From assembly GCA_015227615.1 (NCBI GenBank), contig JAALGZ010000012.1, positions 868,001-932,000 of the forward strand: a DNA stretch of 64,000 nucleotides, given 5' to 3'. Position numbers and translations under genes: made by a program. Position 1 is the stretch's first letter; each line of letters starts with the position of its first letter. Origin of the DNA: Labyrinthula sp. Ha. Lineage: Eukaryota > Sar > Bigyra > Labyrinthulida > Labyrinthulaceae. Of this stretch, positions 10,479 to 21,100 are shown one piece after another. The notes below the pieces were generated by a model. That model did not search any database, was not told the DNA's origin, and was given only the letters and a program-made list of their open reading frames with translations.

Positions 10479-11291
10479 CTAAAGTGTCTTATAAGTACCA
10501 GCCATTTGATCATATATAGTAAAAAAATGTCCATAGTTATATTTGAACAATTTGTGATGTACATGATGATCAGCAGCAGTATTTACATAGAACAACTTTA
10601 GTAAAGGGTCAAAACTATGTTCAAACTCAGAGTGAATTAACATAAAGTGAGAAGAATACGTCATGCCAAATACAATATAAGAAGCACAACTCACAGGTAG
10701 GAATCTCATTGTTAGGTAAAGAGGAAATAAAATTAGAAATACAGCATCAAGTATTGTTGCATCAAAAGCGTTAAACAAGTGAGGATTTGTAAACTTGTGA
10801 TGAGCTTTGTGCGTTTTTTTGTAAATGGTGGGAATTTCGTGTTCAGCTAAGTGGAAACAAAAGGTGAAAAAATCAACAACTAGCAACTGCTTAATAACAT
10901 CAATGAAACTCCAAGATTCCTCTATGTTGTAATACTTTTCAGGCATCAGATCAAACAACCAAGTAATGCATAAGTAAGGAACTAGAAGAAAGAGTTCTGG
11001 TCTTTGTAAATGTGACAATGAATCTTCCCAGAAACCTTTTAAATATGGAATTTTTTTCAACTGAATTGTCTTCTTTATAGATATGTTCTTATTCTTGATT
11101 CTTCTTTGGTGTTGATAAAATAAAACAACAGCTTGAGCAAATGCAACACCGGAGAGACCGCATATTAGACCAAACGGGTTTCTCAGCTCCGACAAGGAAT
11201 TAACAGATATAATAAAATGGGAAAGTGAATATAAAATTGAAATTGTTGATATGAATATTGAAAATGCTCCTGCGATGTTTCTTCTTTTCAT
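10479..11291 (-). CDS. Fatty acid hydroxylase / sterol desaturase-type membrane enzyme
   Basis: 270 residues from the ATG at 11291; an earlier in-frame ATG at 11375 would add 28 residues and overlap the divergent cyclase gene. The di-iron histidine signature of the superfamily is complete: HLAEH, then HKAHHKF, then a His in the HSEFEHSF segment, then HHVHHKLFKYNYGHFF. Several hydrophobic segments (near the N-terminus, around LLVPYLCITWLF, and around AVFLILFPLYL) fit an ER membrane protein. Members hydroxylate or desaturate sterols and lipids (C5-desaturase, C4-methyl oxidase, C25-hydroxylase). The NPHLFNAFDATILDA segment does not match the classic C4-methyl oxidase signature, so the exact reaction is open. 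Its head-to-head position with cycloartenol synthase suggests a sterol substrate; that is inference. Confidence 0.85.
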   Translation of the reverse strand: MKRRNIAGAFSIFISTISILYSLSHFIISVNSLSELRNPFGLICGLSGVAFAQAVVLFYQHQRRIKNKNISIKKTIQLKKIPYLKGFWEDSLSHLQRPELFLLVPYLCITWLFDLMPEKYYNIEESWSFIDVIKQLLVVDFFTFCFHLAEHEIPTIYKKTHKAHHKFTNPHLFNAFDATILDAVFLILFPLYLTMRFLPVSCASYIVFGMTYSSHFMLIHSEFEHSFDPLLKLFYVNTAADHHVHHKLFKYNYGHFFTIYDQMAGTYKTL

Positions 11292-11343
11292 GATGTGTTT
11301 GTTTGCGGTGTATCTTTTGTCGTCGCAAACATAGCAAAATATA
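11292..11343. promoter_or_regulatory. Very short divergent promoter between the sterol genes
   Basis: Only 52 bases separate the preferred start codons of the hydroxylase-type enzyme and cycloartenol synthase. If the hydroxylase used its upstream ATG (11375), the two coding regions would overlap by 32 bases. Either way the leaders must overlap or be extremely short, so the promoters probably extend into each other's transcribed sequence. Confidence 0.45.
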
Positions 11344-13749
11344 ATGAAAAAAAAACACGTTATTGTTGTAATCATTCTTGCCTTGAGTATAAGAAGATGG
11401 TTAAAAAAGAAAAGAAAGTTGAAGTTACAAAAACAAGTAAAGGTCCATTCTCTTCAGAGTAAAGAAGAAGATTTGCTACTGGGACAACAAGTTCAATGGA
11501 GGTTCTCTACAGAAAAAGATCCAGAGCTTCTAGGACATCAAGTGGGAAGATCAACCTGGAAAGTGGAAAAATCATTCTCCCAAAGGGATTTTCCTTTTAA
11601 TAGAAATCTTAATCCAAACTCTTCAGATTTAGTATACAGAAACCAGTTTGAGAAGGACATAGAAACTGCTGAACCAAGAGACTATGTTTCCGCTGCACTT
11701 AAGGGGTGCAAGTACTATGCACAACTTCAACAAAAAGATGGCTTCTGGCCTGGAGATTATGGTGGTCCAATGTTTCTTCTTCCTGGATTAATAATTAGTT
11801 GCTATGTAACGAATATTGAACTTGGTGAGTTTAGAAGAAAGGAAATGCTAAAGTATATCTTGAACCACCAAAATAAAGGTGATGGAGGGTGGCCAACTCA
11901 TATAGAAGGTATTTCAACAGTTTTTGGAACATCTCTTAACTACGTTGCAGTCAGGCTGTTAGGTTTGAGCAAAATATCAGAAGAAGCGGCTAGAGCACGA
12001 ATGTTTTTGAAGCTTAATGGAGGAGCAACTCACGCACCTTCGTGGGCTAAACTGTGGATGGCTATACTGGGAGTGTTTTCTTGGAAAGGGGTCAACCCAG
12101 TTCCTCCTGAATTATTTATTTTACCTCGTTGGTTTCCTTTTCATCCTGGAAGAATGTGGTGTCATTGTAGAATGGTTTATCTTCCAATGTGTGTTTTTTA
12201 TGGTTTGAAATTCACCTATTGCAACGCAAACTCTGATCCTTTGATCATTTCATTACGCGAAGAAATTTTTGTTCAGAAATATGAAGATATTAATTGGGGT
12301 TCAGTACGGAATGATATTGCGTGTGTAGATGTGTACCAGAAGCAATCCCGTATTATGAAACTAGCAAACTCGCTCCTGTACTATATCGGGGAACACGTTT
12401 TTAATTTTTTGACTCCTCTAAGAAACTATTCTATTGAGCGAACGTTAGATTACATCGATGCAGAGGATGATCATACAAATTTTATTGACATTGGACCTGT
12501 CAATAAGGTTATGAACCTTGTTTGTGTCTATTATCGACATGGCGCAGAGTCCGTAAGATTTAAGCAGCATGTGGAAAGACTTCATGATTACCTTTGGCTT
12601 GCTGAGGATGGGATGAAAATGCAAGGATACAATGGTTCGCAGCTGTGGGACACAACCTTTGCTATGCATTCATATTATTACACCTTTAAAGCTCTAAAAA
12701 ATCAGCTTAGGGAAAAGGATATGTTTGATCAAGTTTTTAGGGGAATAAACCATTACTTACATATGTCACAAGTAAAAGAGAATGTCCGGGATAGAGAGGA
12801 ATTTCACCGAGCAATATCACTTGGTGGTTGGCCGTTTTCAACAGCTGATCATGGATGGCCCATTAGTGATTGTACTAGTGAAGGATTGAAAAGTGTTTTG
12901 AAACTTGAAGAAATGGGTTATGCAAGTTTTTCTGAGGAAAGATTAGAAAATTCGATAGAGGTTATTTTAAGCATGCATAACTCGCATAACGAAAAATATA
13001 ACAGAGGATGGGCCTCCTACGAAATAAACAGGGGGTATGATTGGTATGAGAAACTAAATCCAGCAGAAGTTTTTGGAGATATTATGATCGACTATTGCTA
13101 TGTTGAATGCACTTCTGCCTGCATCCAAGCTATTCTATCCTTTGCAGAGAAGTATCCCAAAAACAAACTATGCCGTAAAGCACTTGCTGCGGTACTTGAT
13201 GGACTAGAATTCATTCTTCACGCACAAAGGGAAGATGGAAGTTGGTATGGAAGCTGGGCGGTTTGTTTCATGTATGCTAACTGGTTTGCCTCTGCAGCTC
13301 TTTCTGGTTTTATTCAAAAGATTGTCTTGTTTAAGGAATTTAATGTGGATATTCTTCTCACACAATGTAAGCAAGCTCTAGAAAAAACTCAACAATTCAT
13401 TTTACAGAATCAAGAAGTGGATGGTGGTTGGTCAGAGAGTGTGGAGGCATGTGCAACAAAAGAATATACAAGACATATTGAAGGTAGTCAGTATATTCAA
13501 ACCGGATGGGCCATGCTTTCTTTGATGCATTGTTCAGAAGTATTGCCACAAGGTTTAGCAGTTACTCAGGAGAGTCTCAAGAAAGGTGCTAATTTTCTGA
13601 TGAGGGAACAGCTACAAAACGGTGACTGGAAGCAGCAAGCCATTGTTGGTGTATTTAACAAATCCTGCGGTATTACGTATACCGCCTACAGAAATGTCTT
13701 TCCCATTTGGGCTCTGGCAAAGTACTCCCTTGTTGTTGGTGATCTTTAA
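11344..13749 (+). CDS. CAS1: Cycloartenol synthase (oxidosqualene cyclase)
   Basis: 801 residues, intact. It cyclises 2,3-oxidosqualene to cycloartenol, the first cyclic sterol precursor, at the ER. The catalytic acid motif is DCTSEG (Asp509; the family usually has DCTAEG). Three positions that separate cycloartenol from lanosterol synthases are of the cycloartenol type: Tyr429 in MQGYNGSQLWD, His503 and Ile507 in ADHGWPISDC, corresponding to Arabidopsis CAS1 Tyr410, His477 and Ile481. QW-type repeats are visible (DGFWPGDYGGP, GDGGWPTH, EDGSWYGSW, VDGGWSES, QNGDWKQQ). Typical cyclases have about 760 residues. The extra N-terminus (MKKKHVIVVIILALSIRRWL then Lys/Arg-rich) looks like an added membrane anchor before the usual LGHQVGRSTWKVE start. 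Confidence 0.95.
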   Translation: MKKKHVIVVIILALSIRRWLKKKRKLKLQKQVKVHSLQSKEEDLLLGQQVQWRFSTEKDPELLGHQVGRSTWKVEKSFSQRDFPFNRNLNPNSSDLVYRNQFEKDIETAEPRDYVSAALKGCKYYAQLQQKDGFWPGDYGGPMFLLPGLIISCYVTNIELGEFRRKEMLKYILNHQNKGDGGWPTHIEGISTVFGTSLNYVAVRLLGLSKISEEAARARMFLKLNGGATHAPSWAKLWMAILGVFSWKGVNPVPPELFILPRWFPFHPGRMWCHCRMVYLPMCVFYGLKFTYCNANSDPLIISLREEIFVQKYEDINWGSVRNDIACVDVYQKQSRIMKLANSLLYYIGEHVFNFLTPLRNYSIERTLDYIDAEDDHTNFIDIGPVNKVMNLVCVYYRHGAESVRFKQHVERLHDYLWLAEDGMKMQGYNGSQLWDTTFAMHSYYYTFKALKNQLREKDMFDQVFRGINHYLHMSQVKENVRDREEFHRAISLGGWPFSTADHGWPISDCTSEGLKSVLKLEEMGYASFSEERLENSIEVILSMHNSHNEKYNRGWASYEINRGYDWYEKLNPAEVFGDIMIDYCYVECTSACIQAILSFAEKYPKNKLCRKALAAVLDGLEFILHAQREDGSWYGSWAVCFMYANWFASAALSGFIQKIVLFKEFNVDILLTQCKQALEKTQQFILQNQEVDGGWSESVEACATKEYTRHIEGSQYIQTGWAMLSLMHCSEVLPQGLAVTQESLKKGANFLMREQLQNGDWKQQAIVGVFNKSCGITYTAYRNVFPIWALAKYSLVVGDL

Positions 13750-15527
13750 GTTTTGAATGCGTGTTCCATCAGAGTCGAGAGGAATCGCTTACAACTTTTT
13801 TTCGATTTTTCATACGATGGAGATGAAGGTTATATTTAGTTTGTACATCATTTTTGGGTCTTTGTATTGTTTTCTCTGTATACTTTTCCTACATTATTGT
13901 CAAAAGAGAATTTAAAGTTTGCACCAGCTAAGGATTGCCAGATATTCTCGCATAAATGTCATCTTAATTGGCTTGTACACTAATCATGGACTTTCTACTT
14001 AAGACTGAAGAAGTGTCAGTTGTGCGAACCCCTGCTTGAATTTATTTGAAAATAACAGTTTCCAGAAAACCTTCTTAGCAAAAAAAATATTAAATGAAAT
14101 AGTTAATCCAACTCTTCCTGGTGTTATTTTTTACTTCCATCCGAACTTATGAGCATTGAAGAATGTTGGCCAAGAACCATGACGAGAGTTTTTTCAAGGC
14201 AATAATGCTTGACCGGAGGCCCTTTCCAGTTTTTCCTATAGATTTCACTGTCAGATCAGATATGGCGTGAGAATAATTGCAGATTTACAAGAAAGATACT
14301 TTAGCACAGGAACTAGAGCGAGAACCAAAATGCACCACAACTGTATTCAAAGCCCTATAAGACCATTCATCATTGGAGCAGTGTGAGATGAAAAAATATG
14401 CACTTCCCACGGAAGGGTCCACAGTCGAATACTAAGGATTTGTGCTTTGCGATTCAATGTACAGGATCTATGGAAGCATTCAATATTAGGACTGTAGTTT
14501 GAAGTGGATACGCTGGCCCAATACTGATCTCGATGGAAACATAGAATGTTGCACCGTTTGCTTCAAAAAAAAAATGGATGGTGACACTGTTGTTAAGGCT
14601 CATGTCTTTGATAATTATCATGTTTTCATAAAAATAGCATGACGATATTCTAATCCAATTCTTGTTCTAGTGAAAAAATTAACTGGATTCTCTATACTTT
14701 CCCAAAGTGAAGCAGAGCTTTTTCAAAACGGGAATTAAACTCTCTTTTTTACAAAGAGAATTTCATTAAAGGAAACTTGTGGAATCCTTTGCTTGAGAAG
14801 GTCTTGAAGCTTTTCTGATGAATATATTTAGTTGAAACAAGTTGAATTTAAAACACTTCTTTCAAAATATAGTGTGTAATTTTCTATGATCTTATTGGGG
14901 CAATATTCTTCTTTCATAGTCATGATGAGCATCCATTGAGGTTATAAGAAAGAGGAAGCTCAAAAATAAGAAGTGTTTGAAAACAAACTTTATTGGGCAT
15001 AAAATAGCTTTGCATGTTTAAAAACTCTTAATTAAACTCTCTTATTGGATATTTTATTGGTGCACTCTCTTGCTAACAGGAAAAATGTCCAATCCAAGTT
15101 TGTTTGGTTTTCCTTCTTCCACTTACGCCCGAATTAACCCACTTTGAGCACCTTCATCTTCAGAAAAATAATTATTATTCATTTTATTTAAGCATAATAT
15201 TATTTCCGTTTGGCGTTGTAAAATTATCTGGACACTCTATTGGAACTTAATCTTTCAGTATTTCTCAGGGAATAGTAAGTGTCTTCTCATGGATCTAAGG
15301 AAAATTTTCATGTCCACAGGTTCCCTAAAAACAATTCCATAGAAAGATACTGAAGGAAAAAATATCAAAGATCTATTAAGTTTTCTATGTTATTTATTTT
15401 CTAGTTAGTAGTTATTCCTTTTATCCGTATACATTTGACAGGGGTCAGCTGGAAACGGGGACTTCTTGTGATTGTACAACATCATGCCACGTCATCATTT
15501 AATTACTATCAAAGTCTAAATACGAGT
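13750..15527. other. 1.8 kb intergenic stretch
   Basis: No open frame of note and no RNA gene recognised. The thiamin pyrophosphokinase frame is open upstream of its ATG to about 15435, but only from a TTG codon. A short inverted repeat (CTCTTT...AAAGAG) lies near 14741-14759. Confidence 0.55.
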
Positions 15528-16277
15528 ATGAAAACCAGAACAATCAGGTTAGATTCTCTATTTAACTGTGAAACAAAGTCTCTTGCATTAATTATTCTCA
15601 ATAACTCCTCAATTAATGTAAGCAACAGATTTAATTTATTTCAAAATCTATGGAATAACTCTGTTGTTCGGGTATGTGCTGATGGGGGCGCTCAAGTTTT
15701 GTACAACAGCAAGGAAAATTTAATCCCTGACGCAATTTGCGGAGATTTTGATTCCCTAGACTCAAAAATACTTGAAGACTACCAGAAAAAAGGAGTAAAA
15801 ATAGTTCAAGATGAAGATCAAGATTCAACAGACCTTCAAAAGTGTTTGAATTACCTGACAAGAACGAGAGATAGAGGACTAAATGTAGTAATTTTTGGGG
15901 CCTTTGGAGGCCGCCTTGATCACCAAATGGCTCACATTAACACAGCTTTAATTTGGTACATATTAATTTATTATCTAATTTTAAGGGAAAATAGGTTCAG
16001 AGATATCTATTTACTAAACCATGAAACTGTAGGAGTCGTGCTGCAAAAAGGAGCTAATGAAATAATCAACTCAAAGGATCATCAAGATTACAAAACAGCT
16101 GGGATAATTCCAATAGGAGCACCGTGTGAAAATCTATCTTTAGACGGATTTCGGTGGAACTTAGATTCTGCTAAATCTGCCTTTGGTGGCCTCGTCAGTA
16201 CTAGTAATGAAATTGTGCTAGATGCTGTCATGGTAGAAAACTCAGAACCTGTGTTTTTTTGTACTTCGCTTTGCTAA
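15528..16277 (+). CDS. TPK1: Thiamin pyrophosphokinase
   Basis: 249 residues from the first in-frame ATG (MKTRTIRLDSLF). It transfers pyrophosphate from ATP to thiamin, giving thiamin diphosphate in the cytosol. The conserved acidic motifs are all present in order: RVCADGGAQ, PDAICGDFDSLDS, QDEDQDSTDLQKCL, and FGAFGGRLDHQMAHI. The C-terminal beta-sandwich half has the expected IPIGAPCENLSLDGFRWNL and a FGGLVSTSNEI segment that matches the thiamin-binding GxxxSTSN pattern. Length fits eukaryotic TPK (about 240-260). Its stop lies four bases from the stop of the convergent WD40 gene, so the two 3' UTRs must overlap. Confidence 0.93.
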   Translation: MKTRTIRLDSLFNCETKSLALIILNNSSINVSNRFNLFQNLWNNSVVRVCADGGAQVLYNSKENLIPDAICGDFDSLDSKILEDYQKKGVKIVQDEDQDSTDLQKCLNYLTRTRDRGLNVVIFGAFGGRLDHQMAHINTALIWYILIYYLILRENRFRDIYLLNHETVGVVLQKGANEIINSKDHQDYKTAGIIPIGAPCENLSLDGFRWNLDSAKSAFGGLVSTSNEIVLDAVMVENSEPVFFCTSLC

Positions 16278-16281
16278 ATAT

Positions 16282-17538
16282 TCACATGTCTGCATAGAAT
16301 GAAGTATCTTTCTGCTTTTTCGAAATAACTTTTTCTTCTTTACTTGCCTTTCTTTTTGCATTTAGGAAGGAAGACTCTTCTTCATCAGAATCAGACCCAG
16401 AAACACTCTCTTCTACAACCTCTAACTCGTGCTTTTCATCACTTTCGTCATCTTCAAAAAACTTTTTAAAATCAAATATATTTATATACTTATCTTGGTG
16501 CGTAACTGCTATCAGAGAAAAATTTTCCGACACGCAAATGCTATCTATAGGTTCTTCCTCCTCAAAGTTCTTTAGAAAATTCGTATCATCATCAACTTGT
16601 TTCAAATATTTTACATTTGTATCAAACACTCCAACTAATGCACATGGTGTCATGGAACATACTCTTAACAACCCATCAAATGAGGCCGTTAAAAAAGAGT
16701 TGCTGGAAAAACTGTCCGTTGAACCAGGGAGTTTGAAGTTCAAAATGAAATCAACGCTGGAAGGATGTCCGTTGAATTTTGTTATCAAATCTAGTGCTTC
16801 TTGATCAAGATTTATAGAAAATATGGAGATAGGTCCAGTTTCACTTCCTGCGATAATTTTGTTACCAACAAGAGCTAGAGATAGGAAAGAATCGAACGAT
16901 GTTTCTTCAGGCTCATTTTCGGCAAGAAGTTTAAAGTTGTATTTGAATTTTGTTTCGGCCTTTTTCTTGGAATATTTTACTTTGTGTATGAAAATGAATC
17001 CATCTAACCCACATGAGATTACGACGTCCTGCGAATTGAGTTTTGTTGTAAGTAGAGATGATACCACGTCTTCGTGTATTTTAATTGAAGTTTTACAAAT
17101 GGACTCCTCTTTCTTTCTCAAATCAAAAAGATGAAGCGATCCAGCTTCATCTCCAAGACAGATTAGATGATCAGAAATAACAGTCAGAGCACTTGGAGGT
17201 TTCTTGAGGTTAAACTCATCATTTTTCCAAACTACTTGAATCTTTTTATGCACAACAGAAAAAGTAAAAGCTTTTAAGATCCCATCTTTCGAGCAAGTGG
17301 CATACTTATTCTGTGTTCTGTCGAGTGATACAATGAAGCGGATGACGCTTGTATGAAGCTGTTGTGTGAACAAAGGTTTGCTGACTATGGTAGTGTCAGA
17401 ATACTCCTCTTCGTATTTCCAAACTGAGATATTTCCAGAGAAGCTTCCTGAAATAATACCTAGTTCTTTTTCTAGTAGTAAAATGGCTGAAGGGTTTTCT
17501 CTGCATTCTATTCGGAAAGCTACTGGAAGCCTATCCAT
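16282..17538 (-). CDS. WDR55: WD40-repeat protein, WDR55/Jip5 type
   Basis: 418 residues, ATG at 17538, stop TGA. The protein is a beta-propeller: repeat strands are seen at GIISGSFSGNISVWKYE, YATCSKDGILKAF, ICLGDEAGSLHLFDLRKKEE, VISCGLDGFIFIHKV, IIAGSETGPISIFSI, FLTASFDGLLRVCSM and IAVTHQDKYINIFDF. The GDEAGSLHLFDLRKKEE and FKLLAENEP...AGSETG segments line up with WDR55 by memory. The tail is acidic then Lys-rich and ends KKQKDTSFYADM, similar in style to the nucleolar Jip5/WDR55 tail. WDR55 is a nucleolar factor in rRNA processing and large-subunit assembly. Propeller identity is certain; the orthologue call is likely. Confidence 0.8.
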   Translation of the reverse strand: MDRLPVAFRIECRENPSAILLLEKELGIISGSFSGNISVWKYEEEYSDTTIVSKPLFTQQLHTSVIRFIVSLDRTQNKYATCSKDGILKAFTFSVVHKKIQVVWKNDEFNLKKPPSALTVISDHLICLGDEAGSLHLFDLRKKEESICKTSIKIHEDVVSSLLTTKLNSQDVVISCGLDGFIFIHKVKYSKKKAETKFKYNFKLLAENEPEETSFDSFLSLALVGNKIIAGSETGPISIFSINLDQEALDLITKFNGHPSSVDFILNFKLPGSTDSFSSNSFLTASFDGLLRVCSMTPCALVGVFDTNVKYLKQVDDDTNFLKNFEEEEPIDSICVSENFSLIAVTHQDKYINIFDFKKFFEDDESDEKHELEVVEESVSGSDSDEEESSFLNAKRKASKEEKVISKKQKDTSFYADM

Positions 17539-18138
17539 GGATGGAGATTATAGTTTCACTAACCTTCTTGTCATTTCTGAACTGGACAGTTTTTGGGAAA
17601 TTTGCAGAATGTTACGAATTTATCATAGCTTGTAGACTATTGAATCAGACCGGTGAATCTCCGTGTATAATTTGATTAGTCGGAACCCGAACGTGTTCCC
17701 AGCAAAAAAATATAAATGATACTTTTAAAATAGTAGAAAAACATTTTTTTAAATACAATGTTTGTTGAAAGAATAAGACATGTATCATCGCATAGAGGGG
17801 CATATTTTTTCGTTACCTTCCCTAATACCTCGTAATAACAAAAAAAAAACATATCGGGAGTCTCCAAGGGCAATTGAGATTTTTTTCTCTATCCTAGAGC
17901 CATAAAATTAGGTGAAATCTACTTTTGAATAGGCATACTTAGTGAAGTCAGGTCCGTACCAAGAGAGCGACTTGTGTGCAATGGATTGTACAAAGTCAAA
18001 ATATGTTACCAAGTGTATGAAAGCTGATAAATCGCAATGGATATCAAGAAGTTTTATAAATGTTTTCCCATTCATGTTTTTTTCTTCTTTTTGTAGACAT
18101 TGTTGGATCGTTGTCTAGGTTTCTGCTTAGGTTGCATC

Positions 18139-18161
18139 TACCCGAGTTGTGCTCTCGGGTA
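18139..18161. other. Perfect hairpin, 8-bp stem
   Basis: TACCCGAG and CTCGGGTA are exact reverse complements around a 7-base loop (TTGTGCT). The GC-rich stem stands out in AT-rich surroundings and could be part of a non-coding RNA, but no flanking structure was identified. Confidence 0.35.
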
Positions 18162-21100
18162 ATGGGACACACAGCGTAATGTGTAGTACCTATAACGGAG
18201 AGTTTAATTTAAGTATAATGCACGTATATATGACTCAAAGTCCTATATGTTGTTCTGATGATTTGTTTCATTTCCTAAAATTTGTGCTTTGTCGCTAGTA
18301 AACCCAGAAACAATAAACTAACTGCGTATACTAGAAATGCCTTCCCTTAGTTAGCGAATACAGTATAACAAAACATCTGTGAGGTATTTTTTCCTACTAC
18401 CCTAGTCAGAACTCTTGCAAGTAAATATAAGCAATTATTCCTTCAAACTTTTCCAGCATTTGATAAACACAAATTATTTTAATTTTAAAAGATTCAACGT
18501 AGCTTGAGCTATTCCCATTTAGCAAAGACGAATTGCAGGTAGATTGTCTACATAAACTATTATGGGAAGATTACATATGAACTTTTTAGCAATAAATAGC
18601 TTTGCTTTTGAAGCCTTCATTGACATGCTTATAAACACGCAATGGGCTTCTGTTGAGTTCTGGGCACTACTCTCTCATACTTACCTCAATAACATTCAGG
18701 TTCAGATGAACTATGTTCCCAAGTAAACTGTTGAATTAATCTCCATTTCCATAGGAGCTCTCTTCAAACATGTAGAAGGTAGTGCTACACTGTAGTTTGA
18801 ATCATTATAAAAAGTTCAATTTCTCCTCAATTAAATACAGCATAGATCTTTTATTGTGATCCAGGAAGTTGATCATGCTTTGAAGTTAGGGTTATCAACG
18901 GCTGGATGTTGTATGCAATGTCAGACCTCCTATATATAATGATATAATTCAGAAGTTTCACAAGTTCCTGTGAATTTTCTAACCCATATCATGTTTGTTT
19001 GTATAACCAAACACGTTTTAATTCTTAAGAACTTTGGTAAAAGTTTTTTTTTATCGAAGTACATGCTTTTCAAAGCTTTGAACTATATGGTCTGTCATGC
19101 ACATTAGACAATTTCCTTTTCTATCACCTCCCGTTTTCATACCAATATATAAAGCAACTACTTCATTTGCTGTAAGCTTAAAACTTTATTTTATCATTTT
19201 CCCCAATACATGTAGCATGCTTTTAGAGTACAGCATGTCATCGATGTTGATTAATACTACCCTTTCTTTTTTCCTTACATTACTTGAAAAAAGGCAACTT
19301 TCACCCTCTAGGGGCTCTTAGTTACTTTTCAATAATTATTATTTTAAATTTTCGTACCATATTGTTGGTGTTGAACATAAGTCATACATTGACCTTGATT
19401 TTTACTTGTAAAATTTGTTAGATAATTCTTAGGATGGCCGCATGAAACTTGTGGAGAATCGGTTGCTTCAAAGAACCTTACATAAGCTCTCCGGTATCAA
19501 TGATTTGAAGTATCCAACTTTTCGATTTTTTTGAGAGAATAAAGAATATACGAAGAGTTCACACTTACTCAACTGGAGTTCAAAGCCTTTTATTATTTTT
19601 TTAAACTTAATTGCATCTCCGTTATTTCTTGTGCACATTTACTTTTCCAATCAATTTAAGTTTAACTTTTTCTTTATTATAAACAAATTTTCAATCGAAA
19701 AAATTTGAACTTTTGTCAGTGGTCGCAGGATAGATTCAAATACCCCAGTGATTATCTGTGACTTTGGCTTTTTCTCATATAAAACAGGCCAACAATTCTT
19801 ATTAATTGTTGAGTGTATTTCGCTACAGAATATTTAACAGACCGAATATTTGGTAATTTTCTTAGCTATAGAAAGTTTATGTGTTTTTTCTTTTCCTTTT
19901 CAAGAGATAATGCTACCTGAAAATATATTGAAGTTCTTAGACTTACCATTATTATTTGTCCTTGCAATTTTTGGGAATTTAAAATGGAAGACAAAATGAG
20001 AGTTTACCCTTTCCTTCTTCATATAATCAAATTTCAATATCGCTGTCAGATGTGACAGTCTACATATCATCCCCGTCTACGTATTGTATAGATTCAAACT
20101 TTTGTCTTACAAGTTCTTCCAAATTTTGAAGCCTTTTTATATTTCTTTAACTTAATTTATAAGTAACAAACTTATCATAAGCACTTCAACTAATAACTTC
20201 CTCGACAAACTTAATGATCTTGGGCATCTAAACTTTATCTCTCTTTAAGTTAAGATATACATATTTTTGTTTGAAGTTAAATATTTTATAAGATATATAT
20301 TTGGGGTAGTTTTTGACGACTAAGGGGTTGCTGCCTTAATACTTGTCCTATTTCATTATCTAATCTTACACCACATATATAAATTCTTTTATACTAAGAG
20401 CTAAAAATAGAAATACTATTTATATTAAGCTGACTCAAAATACCACACCAAAAATCCAAAAAGAATCTAAGAAAACAGTTTGAAACTGGCTTGAGATAAG
20501 ATCGTCATATCTATTTAAAAACAGTTAGGTTTTATGTTTCAACTTTTCATTCTCTAGCAGAAATGTGTATAAGAATACTTGATATATCTTCTGCTTACTG
20601 TCAGCATTTATCTGGATCAAGAGTAAAAACTTTTATCTGGCAGTATATGTTCAATTTCTAGCTTATATTTTTTGGTGGATACTGTAAACGTTTCTGGAAA
20701 CATCTTGATTCTATTCTTTACCTTAACCGGTTTCAGAAAAGAATAAAAATAACAAATAATAACTGGAACCTCAATAAATCCTTAAATTGAATGAGGATAG
20801 TTAACCATAGCTTCCAAATCTATCTTTTCATAGCGGTGGAGTTTTCTGCGAAGGCGTGGCCTAGACTTTTACTGTTTTGAAACTCGTACTTTCAACTAGT
20901 TTTCCAACTGCATTACGAAAGCTAAATATTTGCTTCGTAGGTTGAATATTTATGTTGAAAATATGTTTCTTTACTTATACTTCCCATTGTAAAAAGGAGA
21001 AGGTAATTATAATATGATGAATGTATGAATGAGTAGTTATATTTTGTACGAGTCTTGAGTGAAAGAAGGGATAGTTCTTGCTAAATTGAAAAATTCTGAC

